Both the position numbers and the translations under genes were made by a program. Positions 52,239-61,284 of a DNA stretch of 64,000 nucleotides are shown here, in pieces; the stretch's first letter is position 1, and each line of letters opens with the position of its first letter. A model generated the notes under the pieces. The model was given only the letters and a program-made list of their open reading frames with translations, did not search any database and was not told where the DNA came from. Origin of the DNA: Actinomycetota bacterium (GTDB lineage Bacteria > Actinomycetota > Acidimicrobiia > Acidimicrobiales > Aldehydirespiratoraceae); NCBI GenBank assembly GCA_029979265.1, contig JAPOHW010000005.1, positions 1 to 64,000 of the forward strand. Direction: 5' to 3'.

Positions 52239-52281
52239 TTTGACCCAAACCATTGAATATGCATAAATGGTCCGAGTCAAA
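52239..52281. promoter_or_regulatory. Nested double-dyad operator between the flavin reductase and TetR genes
   Basis: The outer arms are TTTGAC (52239-52244) and GTCAAA (52276-52281); the inner arms are ACCATT (52249-52254) and AATGGT (52266-52271). Both pairs are perfect inverted repeats sharing one centre at 52260, with 4 nt between inner and outer arms on each side. The right outer arm reaches into the TetR ATG. It is unlike the island operator and probably binds the adjacent TetR protein. Confidence 0.75.
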
Positions 52282-52853
52282 TGGGAACGACGACCAGCAC
52301 CGAACCGATCAAGCGCAACCGCGGTGGCACACAGCCACTTCCGTTGACGCGCTCCGCCATCCTCGATGCAGCGATGCCACTTCTCGAAGAGCACGGCATC
52401 GACGGCTTGACCGTGAAGTCCGTGGCCGACGCACTCGGAATCTCGAGCCCGGCGATCTACCACTACGTCTCGAACCGCGACGACCTACTCGACCGCCTCT
52501 GCGAACGTGTCGCCGCCGAGGTGAATCGCAACGTCGGACACGAACTCGACGACGATGTCGCCTGGGACGACGGAGTCGTCGCCGTCCTACTCGAGATGGA
52601 CCGCACCTTCGCCCGCTACCCAGGAGTCGCCGCGCGAGTGCTTCCGACGCGAAGGAAGTCACGTGCCGAGGCGGAGTCGACCGAGACCGTCCGTCGATTC
52701 CTCATCCTCGGCGGGTTCGACGAAACGGTCGCCGACCAACTCCTGCTCGCACTACAGAACCTCTTCGGCGGTTGGCTACTTGACACCCGCCCTGCCAACC
52801 CGTCATCGCTCGAACGATCGATCCGCTGGCTACTTCGGGGTGCAAGACGATGA
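52281..52853 (+). CDS. TetR-family transcriptional regulator
   Basis: A 190-residue TetR regulator of normal size. The N-terminal HTH is ILDAAMPLLEEHGIDGLT and VADALGISSPAIYHYVSNRDDLL. The start ATG 52281 has no clear ribosome site and overlaps the right arm of the nested operator, which suggests tight autoregulation. It probably controls both the divergent P450 operon and its own operon (crotonase, dehydrogenase, LLM, kinase, SDR, acyl-CoA synthetase). Confidence 0.88.
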   Translation: MGTTTSTEPIKRNRGGTQPLPLTRSAILDAAMPLLEEHGIDGLTVKSVADALGISSPAIYHYVSNRDDLLDRLCERVAAEVNRNVGHELDDDVAWDDGVVAVLLEMDRTFARYPGVAARVLPTRRKSRAEAESTETVRRFLILGGFDETVADQLLLALQNLFGGWLLDTRPANPSSLERSIRWLLRGARR

Positions 52854-53683
52854 GCAGTTCGACGGACCTGGTTCGCTATGAGGTCGACGACGGTGTGTGC
52901 ACCCTCACGTTCGACCACCCGGAGCGACGCAACGCGTGGAGTCCCGACATGGAGGCTCACTACTTCTCGTTGCTCGACCGCGCCGCTGTTGACGAGTCGG
53001 TACGAGCGATCGTCATCACCGGTGCGGGACGTTGGTTCTGCCCCGGCCTGGACTCGCAACGACTCGAGCAAGCCGCCGGGCCGGTCGGGCTGCGCCTCGA
53101 GGGGCGCCGATCCCAGCACTACCCTCTCACCATCCCGAAGCCGATGATCGCTGCGATCAATGGTGCATGTGCGGGCATCGGCCTCGTCCAGGCACTGATG
53201 TGCGACATCCGTTTCATGGCCCGCGAGGCCAAGCTGTCGACCGCTTACGCCAAACTCGGCGTGCCGGCCGAGTACGGCTTGTCATGGATCCTGCCTCGAA
53301 TGATCGGAATCGAGTGGACACTCGACCTGTTGCTCTCGTCGCGGCCGGTGAACGGCGACGAGGCGAAGGCGATCGGACTCGTCAGCAGGGTATGCGACAC
53401 CGATGACGTCCTCGCCGACGCCCAGGCGTACGCTCGCGCGCTCGCCACCGGGAGTTCGCCAGTCGCGATGGCGACCATCCGACGCCAGGTGTGGAGCGAC
53501 CTGAGCCGGCACTACACCGATGCCAACTACGGGTGGTTCGAGGCCATGCTGCGCTTGAACCGCCCCGACAACCCCGACTTCGCCGAGGGCGTCGCCGCGT
53601 TCGTCGAACAGCGACCACCGGCTTTCGCCCCGCTCGACCCTTCCGCGGAGCTTCCGCCGCTCCCCCCATTCGCCCCCCAGTGA
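52850..53683 (+). CDS. Crotonase-family protein lacking both hydratase glutamates
   Basis: A 277-residue crotonase-fold protein with WFCPGLDSQRL and INGACAGIGLVQALMCD. The catalytic-Glu positions are Val113 and Tyr133. The C-terminus is proline-rich (FAPLDPSAELPPLPPF). Hydratase activity is doubtful; ring hydrolase or isomerase chemistry is an alternative. ATGA overlap with the TetR gene means the regulator and enzyme are made together. Confidence 0.82.
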   Translation: MSSSTDLVRYEVDDGVCTLTFDHPERRNAWSPDMEAHYFSLLDRAAVDESVRAIVITGAGRWFCPGLDSQRLEQAAGPVGLRLEGRRSQHYPLTIPKPMIAAINGACAGIGLVQALMCDIRFMAREAKLSTAYAKLGVPAEYGLSWILPRMIGIEWTLDLLLSSRPVNGDEAKAIGLVSRVCDTDDVLADAQAYARALATGSSPVAMATIRRQVWSDLSRHYTDANYGWFEAMLRLNRPDNPDFAEGVAAFVEQRPPAFAPLDPSAELPPLPPFAPQ

Positions 53684-53704
53684 TCCGAGAGAGACCGGAA
53701 CCCG

Positions 53705-54919
53705 ATGGACCCCCGCTACCCCCCGCAGTCCGAAGTCTTCCGTGAGCGCGTGCAGGCGTTTCTCGCCGAGCACCTGCCGCCCGACTGGGAGGGCATTGGC
53801 GCACTGGCAAAGCCCGACGCGCTCGCATTCCAGGAGCATTGGCGAGTCAAGCTGCACGAGCACGGACTGCTCGCACCGATGTGGCCGGTCGAGTACGGCG
53901 GAAGCGGACTCACGAAGGTCGAACAAGTCGTCCTCGTCGAGGAGCTCGCCAAGGCGGGCGTACCAGCGATGGGCGCCAGCGACACCTTCAGTATGAAAAT
54001 GGTGGGCGGGATCTTGCTGCGCTGGGGCACCGAGGAACAAAAGCGTCACTTCCTCCCAAAGATCCTCTCGGGCGAGTACCTCTGGTGCCAGGGCTACTCT
54101 GAACCCGACAGTGGTTCCGACCTCGCCAGTCTTCGCACACAAGCGGTGCGTGACGGCGACGAGTACGTCATCACCGGTTCAAAAATTTGGCAGACCCGCG
54201 GCGTGGAGGCCAACTGGATCTTCGTACTCGCCCGCACCGACCCGCAGGCGCCGAAGCACCAAGGCATCACCTTTTTCCTCGTCCCAATGGACCAGCCCGG
54301 AGTCACAGTGCGCCCGATCCGCAAGATGGGCGGTGCCCCCGACTTCAACGAAGTCTTCTTCGACGGCGCGCGCACCTCAATCGACCACGTCGTCGGCCGG
54401 GTGAACGACGGGTGGGCCGTGGCGAACAGCCTGCTCGGCCTCGAACGCGGCGACGAGGCAGCCACAAACCCCGTCCAGTTCCGCGCCGAGTTCGACCGCC
54501 TGGTCAAGATGGCACGAGAACTCGGCCGACTCGACCACCCTGTCATCCGCGACCGCATCGCTGATGCGTACATCCGCGTCGAGACGATGCGCTACCTCGG
54601 CTATCGGATCCTCACCGGCGTGCTCACGACCGGCACGATCGGACCCGAGGCGTCGATTTCGAAGCTCCAGTGGTCCGAGTACCACCGCGACGTGACGCGC
54701 CTGGCGATCGACGTCCTCGGTGCTCAGGCGATGGTCGTCGAGGGACGACCACCGGTCCGCGGCTACCGGGCGGACGACCCGGGGGCGCCGAACTCGACAG
54801 CGTCGTGGGTCGGTGCCCTCTACAACGGTGTGGCTGACACCATTTATGCGGGGACGTCGCAGATCCAACGCAACATTCTCGGCGAACGAGTGCTGGGCCT
54901 TCCCCGAGAGCCGCAATGA
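53705..54919 (+). CDS. Acyl-CoA dehydrogenase
   Basis: A 404-residue acyl-CoA dehydrogenase with WCQGYSEPDSGSDLASL, TGSKIWQTRGVEANW and the tail YAGTSQIQRNILGERVLGLPR. All canonical motifs are present and no beta-type partner follows, so it is probably a homotetramer. It is the third gene of the TetR operon, 21 bp after the crotonase gene, and overlaps the LLM gene by 4 bp. Confidence 0.88.
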   Translation: MDPRYPPQSEVFRERVQAFLAEHLPPDWEGIGALAKPDALAFQEHWRVKLHEHGLLAPMWPVEYGGSGLTKVEQVVLVEELAKAGVPAMGASDTFSMKMVGGILLRWGTEEQKRHFLPKILSGEYLWCQGYSEPDSGSDLASLRTQAVRDGDEYVITGSKIWQTRGVEANWIFVLARTDPQAPKHQGITFFLVPMDQPGVTVRPIRKMGGAPDFNEVFFDGARTSIDHVVGRVNDGWAVANSLLGLERGDEAATNPVQFRAEFDRLVKMARELGRLDHPVIRDRIADAYIRVETMRYLGYRILTGVLTTGTIGPEASISKLQWSEYHRDVTRLAIDVLGAQAMVVEGRPPVRGYRADDPGAPNSTASWVGALYNGVADTIYAGTSQIQRNILGERVLGLPREPQ

Positions 54920-55974
54920 GACACGCCGCCACGCTCGAACGACTGGGTGGTTACGTGCTCCCTGGTGGGCCAGTCGACGCCCGACCGGCCATCGACCAGG
55001 CTCGGGCACTCGAAGCGAGTGGTCTCGGATCGATCTATGTCGGCGAGCGTTATGCCACCAAGGACCTGGGAGCCATCGCCGGAGCACTTTCCCAGATCAC
55101 CACGACCACTCGCCTCATCGCCGCAGTCACCCATATTGGTACCCGTCATCCGATCGCGCTGGCATCGCTCGGCCAGACCATCCAGAGCCTCAGCGGCGGC
55201 CGATTCGCACTTGGGTTCGGACGTGGCTCAGCCGGGCGCTGGACTTCGTACGGTGTTCGGGTACCCACGTCGGTGATGCTGGCCGACACCGTCGACATTC
55301 TGCGCCGGCTCTGGGCAGGAGAACGGGTCTCGTACCACGGGCCAGCAGGCACGTTCCCTGACCTGCGACTCATGGAGATCGCCGACGTCCCTGCCCCGCG
55401 TCTGCTCATGGCGGGCATAGGACCCCGAACTCTCGAGCTCGCAGGGCAGGCCTTCGACGGTGTGATCCTCCACCCACTTCTCTCCCCCGACGCCGTCGAG
55501 CGTTCGGCGCACGCCGTTCGGCGGGCGGCAGCGGCGGCGGGACGCGACCCCGATGCGGTCGAGATCCACGCAACCGTGATCACCGCGCCCGACCGACCGG
55601 CAGGCGAGCCACAGTTCGACGAGGTGGTCGGTGCTCGCGGCCTCGGGTACCTCCTGGTTGCCGGACTCGGCGAATCCATCGTCGCTGCGAACGGGTGGGA
55701 CCCGGCCGAACTAGCGACGATCCGGTCTCGCTTCGACGGACTGGAATATCACCAGCTCAAGTCCATTCCGGTCGGCGAACTGGCGAAGGTCAGCACCGAG
55801 CTTCCCGGAGGCTGGCTGCTGAACGGCACGGCCTCGGGTTCGTACGACCGGTGCGCGTCCCGCATCGACGAGTACCTCCGGTCCGGGGCGACGAACGTGT
55901 TGCTGCACGGGTTGGACGCCGACGCCGTGCCCCCACTGGCGCGTGCAATCAAAGAGCGGGACGGCGTCCGATGA
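54916..55974 (+). CDS. LLM-class F420-dependent oxidoreductase
   Basis: A 352-residue luciferase-like fold protein: ALEASGLGSIYVGERYATKD, TTTTRLIAAVTHIGTRHP, FALGFGRGSAGRW and RLLMAGIGPRTLELAGQAFDGV match F420-dependent members. It is longer than the 44658 protein and not close to it. Flanked by dehydrogenase and kinase genes with ATGA overlaps on both sides, so part of a tightly coupled operon. Confidence 0.85.
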   Translation: MRHAATLERLGGYVLPGGPVDARPAIDQARALEASGLGSIYVGERYATKDLGAIAGALSQITTTTRLIAAVTHIGTRHPIALASLGQTIQSLSGGRFALGFGRGSAGRWTSYGVRVPTSVMLADTVDILRRLWAGERVSYHGPAGTFPDLRLMEIADVPAPRLLMAGIGPRTLELAGQAFDGVILHPLLSPDAVERSAHAVRRAAAAAGRDPDAVEIHATVITAPDRPAGEPQFDEVVGARGLGYLLVAGLGESIVAANGWDPAELATIRSRFDGLEYHQLKSIPVGELAKVSTELPGGWLLNGTASGSYDRCASRIDEYLRSGATNVLLHGLDADAVPPLARAIKERDGVR

Positions 55975-57095
55975 GCTCCGATCGTCCGACCACCGGTGAC
56001 GATTCTCGACTCGCGGAGCGACTCGAGCTCTGGCTCGGCGAGCGGGTCGACGCGCCTGGCGCCGTCTCGTGCGACTTCGACGGCCCGGTCCCCACCGGCA
56101 ACTCGAACGTTACGTTGCCGTTCACGGCGCGATGGCCTGGCAGTTCCATCGACCTCGTCCTGCGCATGCAGGTACCGGGCAATCGAATCTTCCTCGACGC
56201 CGACGTGCTCCGAGAACACCGGATCCTCGCCGCGCTCGCTGACATCGACGATGTCCCGACGCCCCGGCCACTCTGGGCCGAGTCTGATCCATCTGTGCTC
56301 GGCCAACCGTTCTTTGTGATGGAACGGGTCCCCGGCACCGTGCCGACGGGCGCCCCCTCCATCCACGCCACCGGATGGCTGACCGAGCGCACACCCGATG
56401 AACGAGCCGTCGCCTGGGACTCAGCACTCCGAGCGATCGGTGCGGTCCACGCCGTCGACTGGCAGGACCACATCGGCTTCCTCGCCGACGGGGTGCACGG
56501 GACCTCGCTCCACTCCCGCCTTGACCATGCCTCGACCTGGTACGAGTGGGCCAAGCGCGATCGTGATTACCCGATCACTGACGCAGCCTTCGAGTACCTC
56601 GTGTCGAACGTGCCCACCGCTGCTGGTCCGCCGAGTCTGCTCTGGGGAGACGCCCGCTGGGGCAACCTGATGTTCGACGGTCGCTGCCGGGTGGCTGCCG
56701 TTCTCGATTGGGAGTTGGCCTCGATCGGGCCCGCTGCGATCGACCTCGGTTGGTGGCTCGCGTTCGACGAGTTCACCACTGATGCGCACGGGGTTGCGCC
56801 CCTCCCGTCCTACCCGTCGCGCGCAGCCACCATCGAACGGTACGAGGAACTCACCGGCACCTCCGTTGCGGACCCGGACTGGTACGAGATTTACTGCGCC
56901 TGGGTGCTGACCGTGACCGTGATCCGGATGGCCGATATCGGCGTGACCGCCGGACGGATCCCACCCGACAACCGGATGGGTGAGGGCAACCTAACGGCAC
57001 AGATGCTGGCCCGCCGACTCGACCTGCCCGTACCGGATCTCGATCGTCACTACGCCGCCCGCCGGGGACTCCCCGCACGCGGACAGGCCACCTGA
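55971..57095 (+). CDS. Aminoglycoside-phosphotransferase-fold protein with altered catalytic loop
   Basis: A 374-residue APH-type protein. The catalytic loop reads LLWGDARWGNLMF: the base Asp227 and the Asn are kept but the loop His is Trp225. The metal motif VLDWELASIGPAAIDLGWW is intact. Many family kinases tolerate change at the His position, so activity remains likely. ATG 55971 overlaps the LLM stop. The operon context suggests a lipid or acyl-CoA hydroxyl as substrate. Confidence 0.82.
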   Translation: MSSDRPTTGDDSRLAERLELWLGERVDAPGAVSCDFDGPVPTGNSNVTLPFTARWPGSSIDLVLRMQVPGNRIFLDADVLREHRILAALADIDDVPTPRPLWAESDPSVLGQPFFVMERVPGTVPTGAPSIHATGWLTERTPDERAVAWDSALRAIGAVHAVDWQDHIGFLADGVHGTSLHSRLDHASTWYEWAKRDRDYPITDAAFEYLVSNVPTAAGPPSLLWGDARWGNLMFDGRCRVAAVLDWELASIGPAAIDLGWWLAFDEFTTDAHGVAPLPSYPSRAATIERYEELTGTSVADPDWYEIYCAWVLTVTVIRMADIGVTAGRIPPDNRMGEGNLTAQMLARRLDLPVPDLDRHYAARRGLPARGQAT

Positions 57096-57187
57096 ACCCC
57101 CGAGCTCGTGACACCGTGACACCGAACCCATGGAGCAACGATGACCAACGCCAACACGAACAACACAAGCAAGAACGGGGGCACGCC

Positions 57188-57958
57188 GTGAGCGGGCGAC
57201 TCGACGGCAAGGTCGCGATCGTCAGCGGGTCGACGCGTGGCATCGGCCGGACGATCGCCGAGATGTTCGCGGCGCAAGGGGCCAAGGTGGGGGTGACCGG
57301 GAGAACCGTCGATCGCGGTGCCAAGGTCGTGGCGGGCATCCGCAACGCCGGCGGAGACGCCGAGTTCTTCCCACTCGACATCACCGACGAGTCCAGCGTC
57401 GAATCTGTGATGGACGCCGTCGCCGAGCGGTTCGGGAAGCTCGACATCCTGATCAACAACGCAGCGCCCACCGACGCAGTGAGCCAACAAGTCAAGCCGC
57501 TGATCGACTACACGACCGAGGAATGGAATCGCATCATCACCGGAACTGTCACCGGCAATGTGTTCTGGGCGTGCAAGTACGGCATACCCCATCTGATCGC
57601 GGCCGGTGGTGGCAGCGTGGTCAACATCTCGTCCGCCCAATCGGTCGTCGGGATGTCCGGATTCGCGGCCTATGGTGCCGCGAAGGGAGCGATCAACGCG
57701 ATCACCCGCAGCCTGGCGGTCGAGAACGCCGCGCACGGCATCCGCGTCAACACGATCGTGGTCGGACGGGTCATCTCCCACAAGGCCGACACCGGCGTCG
57801 GAGTTGGTCCCGGGCACTTGACCCGCCTCGGAATCCCCTCCGACATTGCCCATTGCGCGACCTGGTTGGCTTCGGACGAATCCGCCTTCGTCACCGGGTC
57901 GCTCGTGACGGCCGATGGTGGCTTCAGCATCAACGGCAATGCCATCGCCGGGATCTGA
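57188..57958 (+). CDS. SDR family oxidoreductase
   Basis: A 256-residue SDR with SGSTRGIGRT, NNAAPTDAVS, VNISSAQSVVG and YGAAK. GTG 57188 is chosen, with GGGGGC upstream; the 72-nt upstream reading is glutamine- and histidine-rich and unlikely to be coding. The gap from the kinase gene carries a direct repeat GTGACACC-GTGACACC at 57108-57123. Complete catalytic set; probable hydroxyacyl-CoA or alcohol dehydrogenase. Confidence 0.84.
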   Translation: MSGRLDGKVAIVSGSTRGIGRTIAEMFAAQGAKVGVTGRTVDRGAKVVAGIRNAGGDAEFFPLDITDESSVESVMDAVAERFGKLDILINNAAPTDAVSQQVKPLIDYTTEEWNRIITGTVTGNVFWACKYGIPHLIAAGGGSVVNISSAQSVVGMSGFAAYGAAKGAINAITRSLAVENAAHGIRVNTIVVGRVISHKADTGVGVGPGHLTRLGIPSDIAHCATWLASDESAFVTGSLVTADGGFSINGNAIAGI

Positions 57959-58009
57959 CGATCCACCGGTGTTACGTTGATACGAACGCCCGAGGAGGGG
58001 ACGGCACTG

Positions 58010-59542
58010 ATGACCGAGCTGCATCCAGGCGCGCACGTCGCGGCCAGGGGGAACGTGCCGGCGGTGATCATGGCCGGCACCGGCGCGACCGTGACCTACC
58101 GCGAACTCGACGAACGGTCAATGCAGTTCGCACGACTACTGCGCTCTGCAGGACTCCAGCCAGGTGATCACATCGCCGTCATGCTTGAGAACCATCCGAG
58201 GTACTTCGAGCTGTTCTGGGGTGCGCAGCGCGCCGGCCTCTACACGACACCGATCAACTGGCACCTCAAGGCCGACGAGGCCGGCTACATCATCGAGGAC
58301 TGCGGTGCGACCGCCGTGGTCGTGTCGTCGGCGTTGCAGGACGTCGCAGCCGAGCTGTCCGGTCACCTCGACGACGTTTCGGTGAAGCTCATGGTCGACG
58401 GGACGATCGACGGCTACGCCAGCTTCGAAGCCGAGATCGAGCGTTACCCGGCCGAGCCGCTCGACGGCGAGGTCGAGGGTAACTTCATGTTCTATTCCTC
58501 GGGGACGACGGGTCGACCGAAGGGGATCAAGCCGGCGTGGAACCCCCAACCGTTCGGCTCAGGCGGCGGCGCCCTGATCGGCCTGATCCAGATGATGTAC
58601 GGCTTCTCCTCCGAGACCGTGTACCTCTGCCCCGCTCCCCTCTACCACGCCGCCCCGCTCGGCTGGTCGACCGCTGCCCAGCGTCTCGGTGCAACCGTCG
58701 TCGTCATGGAGAAGTTCGACCCGGTGCGGTGTCTCGAACTGATCGAGGAGCATCGCGTGACCCACGCTCAGTTCGTGCCGACGCACTTCATCCGCATGCT
58801 CAAGCTCTCCCCCGAGGAACGCGCGGCGCACGACCACTCGAGCCTCCAGAAGGTGGTCCACGCCGCGGCGCCCTGTCCGGTCGGGGTCAAGCGACAGATG
58901 ATCGACTGGTGGGGTCCGATCGTCAACGAGTACTACGCAGGCAGCGAAGGCAACGGGTTCTGTGCGATCGACAGCGAGCAGGCCCTCGCACATCCCGGCT
59001 CGGTCGGCGTGCCGCTGCTCGGCACGATCCACATCCTCGACGAGCACGGCGAGGAGCTCCCCCGCGGCGAAGCAGGTCAGATCTGGTTCGAGTCCGATCT
59101 CAGGTTCGAGTACCACAACGACCCCGAGAAGACCGCTAGCGCCTACAACAGCCAGGGCTGGAGCTCGCTCGGTGACATCGGCTACCTCGACGACGAGGGG
59201 TTCTTGTACCTGACCGATCGTGCCTCCCACATGATCATCTCGGGCGGGGTGAACATCTACCCACAGGAAGTCGAGAACGAGCTCGCGATGCATCCGAAGG
59301 TCAACGACGTCGCCGTCATCGGCGTCCCCAACGACGATCTTGGTGAAGAGGTGAAAGCGATCGTGATCGCTGCCGATCCGAGCACCACCGGACCAGAGCT
59401 CGCGGCCGAGTTGATCGCGTACTGTCGGTCGAAGCTGGCGCACTACAAGTGCCCGGTCACCGTCGACTTCGTCGACGAGCTGCCGCGCCTCCCAACCGGC
59501 AAGTTGCTGAAGCGACAGTTGCGCGAGCAGTACTGGCCCTGA
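58010..59542 (+). CDS. AMP-forming acyl-CoA synthetase
   Basis: A 510-residue ANL ligase with P-loop YSSGTTGRPKG (near residue 162), YYAGSEGNGF, GDIGYLDDEGF, SHMIISGGVNIYP hinge and terminal GKLLKR lysine motif. The SEGNG acceptor segment and bulky acyl pocket are of the FadD-type group that includes steroid and long-chain ligases. ATG 58010 has a GAGGAGGGG site 10 nt upstream; an upstream TTG at 57977 is not needed. Last gene of the TetR operon, closing it with a substrate-activation step. Confidence 0.88.
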   Translation: MTELHPGAHVAARGNVPAVIMAGTGATVTYRELDERSMQFARLLRSAGLQPGDHIAVMLENHPRYFELFWGAQRAGLYTTPINWHLKADEAGYIIEDCGATAVVVSSALQDVAAELSGHLDDVSVKLMVDGTIDGYASFEAEIERYPAEPLDGEVEGNFMFYSSGTTGRPKGIKPAWNPQPFGSGGGALIGLIQMMYGFSSETVYLCPAPLYHAAPLGWSTAAQRLGATVVVMEKFDPVRCLELIEEHRVTHAQFVPTHFIRMLKLSPEERAAHDHSSLQKVVHAAAPCPVGVKRQMIDWWGPIVNEYYAGSEGNGFCAIDSEQALAHPGSVGVPLLGTIHILDEHGEELPRGEAGQIWFESDLRFEYHNDPEKTASAYNSQGWSSLGDIGYLDDEGFLYLTDRASHMIISGGVNIYPQEVENELAMHPKVNDVAVIGVPNDDLGEEVKAIVIAADPSTTGPELAAELIAYCRSKLAHYKCPVTVDFVDELPRLPTGKLLKRQLREQYWP

Positions 59543-59602
59543 GGATGATCCGCGCCCGATGGTCAGACGCCGAGCCGCTCACGTCGACCCGCACGACGTC
59601 AT

Positions 59603-59635
59603 GTTCGAGCACCTCCGACACCGAGGTGCTCGAAC
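59603..59635. terminator. 13-bp perfect stem-loop after the acyl-CoA synthetase gene
   Basis: GTTCGAGCACCTC (59603-59615) and its exact reverse complement (59623-59635) flank a 7-nt loop, 60 bp after the synthetase stop. No T tract follows, as in many actinobacterial terminators. The surrounding 59543-59833 gap has no convincing gene. Confidence 0.5.
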
Positions 59636-59773
59636 GGTACCAGTCGATGTCGTCGGCACGCCCCGTGTTCGTCTGGGCACCGGACGACGAGCTCTACGCC
59701 AGTTGTTGGGACCTTCCCGACGACCAGTCGTGGGACGAGTCGTTCGACGAACCCGGGCGGCCCAACCCAAGAC

Positions 59774-59789
59774 TTGACCGTAATGTCAG
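59774..59789. promoter_or_regulatory. Operator-like palindrome, site 9 of 10
   Basis: TTGACC-GTAA-TGTCAG followed by AT, 44 bp upstream of the kinase-like gene at 59834. This is a non-divergent occurrence, so it can only control that gene. Confidence 0.68.
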
Positions 59790-59833
59790 ATCGGCGTGGC
59801 GGACGCGGGCACGGACAGAGAGAAGAGAACACT

Positions 59834-61204
59834 ATGACAACAGAGACCTGGGCGGATGCCGTCCGCGGCGACGACGAGCGCGTGATCGCCTGGCTCGAAG
59901 CCGAACTCGGCGGCACGGTTCAGACGTGGGAACGCCAACCGCGGTGGCGCCCGATGTGGTTCGTCGAAATCGACCGGGCGGGAGAATCCGAAACGGTCGT
60001 TGTCCGGGGTGAGCGCTCCGACTGCCCGCTGGTGTTCCCACTCGACCACGAGATGCGCTTCCAGGCGGTGCTCGAGCAGCAGGGCATCCCGGTCCCTCAC
60101 GTGTACGGATGGTGCGACGAGCCTCGCGCCTACGCGATGTCGGCTGTCCCCGGTCGACCCGACTTCAGCGGCGTCGACGATGCGACCCGGACGTCGATCG
60201 TCGATGACTATCTGCACGTCCTGGCACGAATTCACGCGTTGCCGATCGAACCGTTCGTCGAAGCGGGCATCGTGCGCGGGCGCTCACCAGCCGATGCCGG
60301 TCTCGTCGGAACCCGGCGCTTCGACCGGGTCTTTCGATCGACCAAGGTCCGTCCCGACCCCCTGATGGAGTTCGTGCTCGGGTGGCTCCGGCGCCACCCC
60401 ATGCCGGAGTCCCGCCGAGAGGCACCGGTCGTGTGGGATTCGGGCCAATTCCATCACGACGGTGAGCGGATCGTTGCCGTGATGGACGTCGAGATCGGTC
60501 ATCTCGGCGATCCGATGATGGATCTCGCCGCGTGGCGGATGCGCGACACCGTCATCCCCTATGGCGACTTCGCGACGCTCTACCGGCGCTACGAGGAGAT
60601 CAGTGGCACACCCGTCGACCTCGCAGCGATCCAATGGCATCACCTGTTCTTCACGCTGACCAACCAGTTGTCGTTCCACGGTCCGCTCGCCGCGCCGGTG
60701 CCGGCAACGGACTACATGACGTACGCACACTGGGTGAGCGAGACCAACTTGCACGCGGTCGAAACGATGGCCGAATATCTCGAGATCGACCTCGATGATG
60801 TCGACATCCCCGATCCGACAGTCTCGCCGGTGACGGCCCCGCACGAGCACCTGTCCAGCTCCCTCCGTTCGATCCACGTCGACGATCCGTACGCCAAGTA
60901 CCAGATCCGGATTGCGTTCCGTCTTGCTCGGCACCTCGAACGCTTCGACCAGATCGGCGCCGAAGTGATGGAGCTCGACCGGGCCGATGTCGAAGCGTTG
61001 ACCGGCGCCAGGTCCGCCGATTGGAACGACTGCGAGACCCAGTTGGAGCGCTTCGTGCTCACGGACGACGGGGCCCACGACCGGCAACTCGTCGAGCTGT
61101 TCAACCGTCGGTGGCGCCGCTACAAGGCCCTCATGGGCCCGGTGGGTTCGGCGATGGCCGAACACCACCCGATGCAGCCCTTCGGCCGTTCGCTCCTCGG
61201 CTGA
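59834..61204 (+). CDS. Aminoglycoside-phosphotransferase-fold protein, degenerate loop and C-terminal extension
   Basis: A 456-residue APH-related protein, about 100 residues longer than usual. The catalytic loop is VVWDSGQFHHDG (Trp201, Asp202): Asp is kept, but the His-Gly before it and the Asn after it are replaced. The metal motif VMDVEIGHLGDPMMDLAAW (Asp218, Glu220) is intact. Activity as a kinase is uncertain. The C-terminal part (about 350-456) has no recognised domain. It is monocistronic with its own operator, 44 bp upstream of ATG 59834. Confidence 0.78.
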   Translation: MTTETWADAVRGDDERVIAWLEAELGGTVQTWERQPRWRPMWFVEIDRAGESETVVVRGERSDCPLVFPLDHEMRFQAVLEQQGIPVPHVYGWCDEPRAYAMSAVPGRPDFSGVDDATRTSIVDDYLHVLARIHALPIEPFVEAGIVRGRSPADAGLVGTRRFDRVFRSTKVRPDPLMEFVLGWLRRHPMPESRREAPVVWDSGQFHHDGERIVAVMDVEIGHLGDPMMDLAAWRMRDTVIPYGDFATLYRRYEEISGTPVDLAAIQWHHLFFTLTNQLSFHGPLAAPVPATDYMTYAHWVSETNLHAVETMAEYLEIDLDDVDIPDPTVSPVTAPHEHLSSSLRSIHVDDPYAKYQIRIAFRLARHLERFDQIGAEVMELDRADVEALTGARSADWNDCETQLERFVLTDDGAHDRQLVELFNRRWRRYKALMGPVGSAMAEHHPMQPFGRSLLG

Positions 61205-61284
61205 CCGACACCACCGGCGCCGAGCCCGGCTACTGGGCGACCGAGTTGCCACCGTTGGAGGTGAAGCTTTTGATGGCGTAGCGC

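Noticed and set aside
57108-57123. Direct repeat GTGACACC twice, resembling half operators
   Set aside because: The halves are in the same orientation, not inverted, and the spacing differs from all ten operator sites.
59559-59777. Short plus-strand open frame after the acyl-CoA synthetase gene
   Set aside because: Arginine-rich translation, no ribosome site, and it runs through the 13-bp stem.
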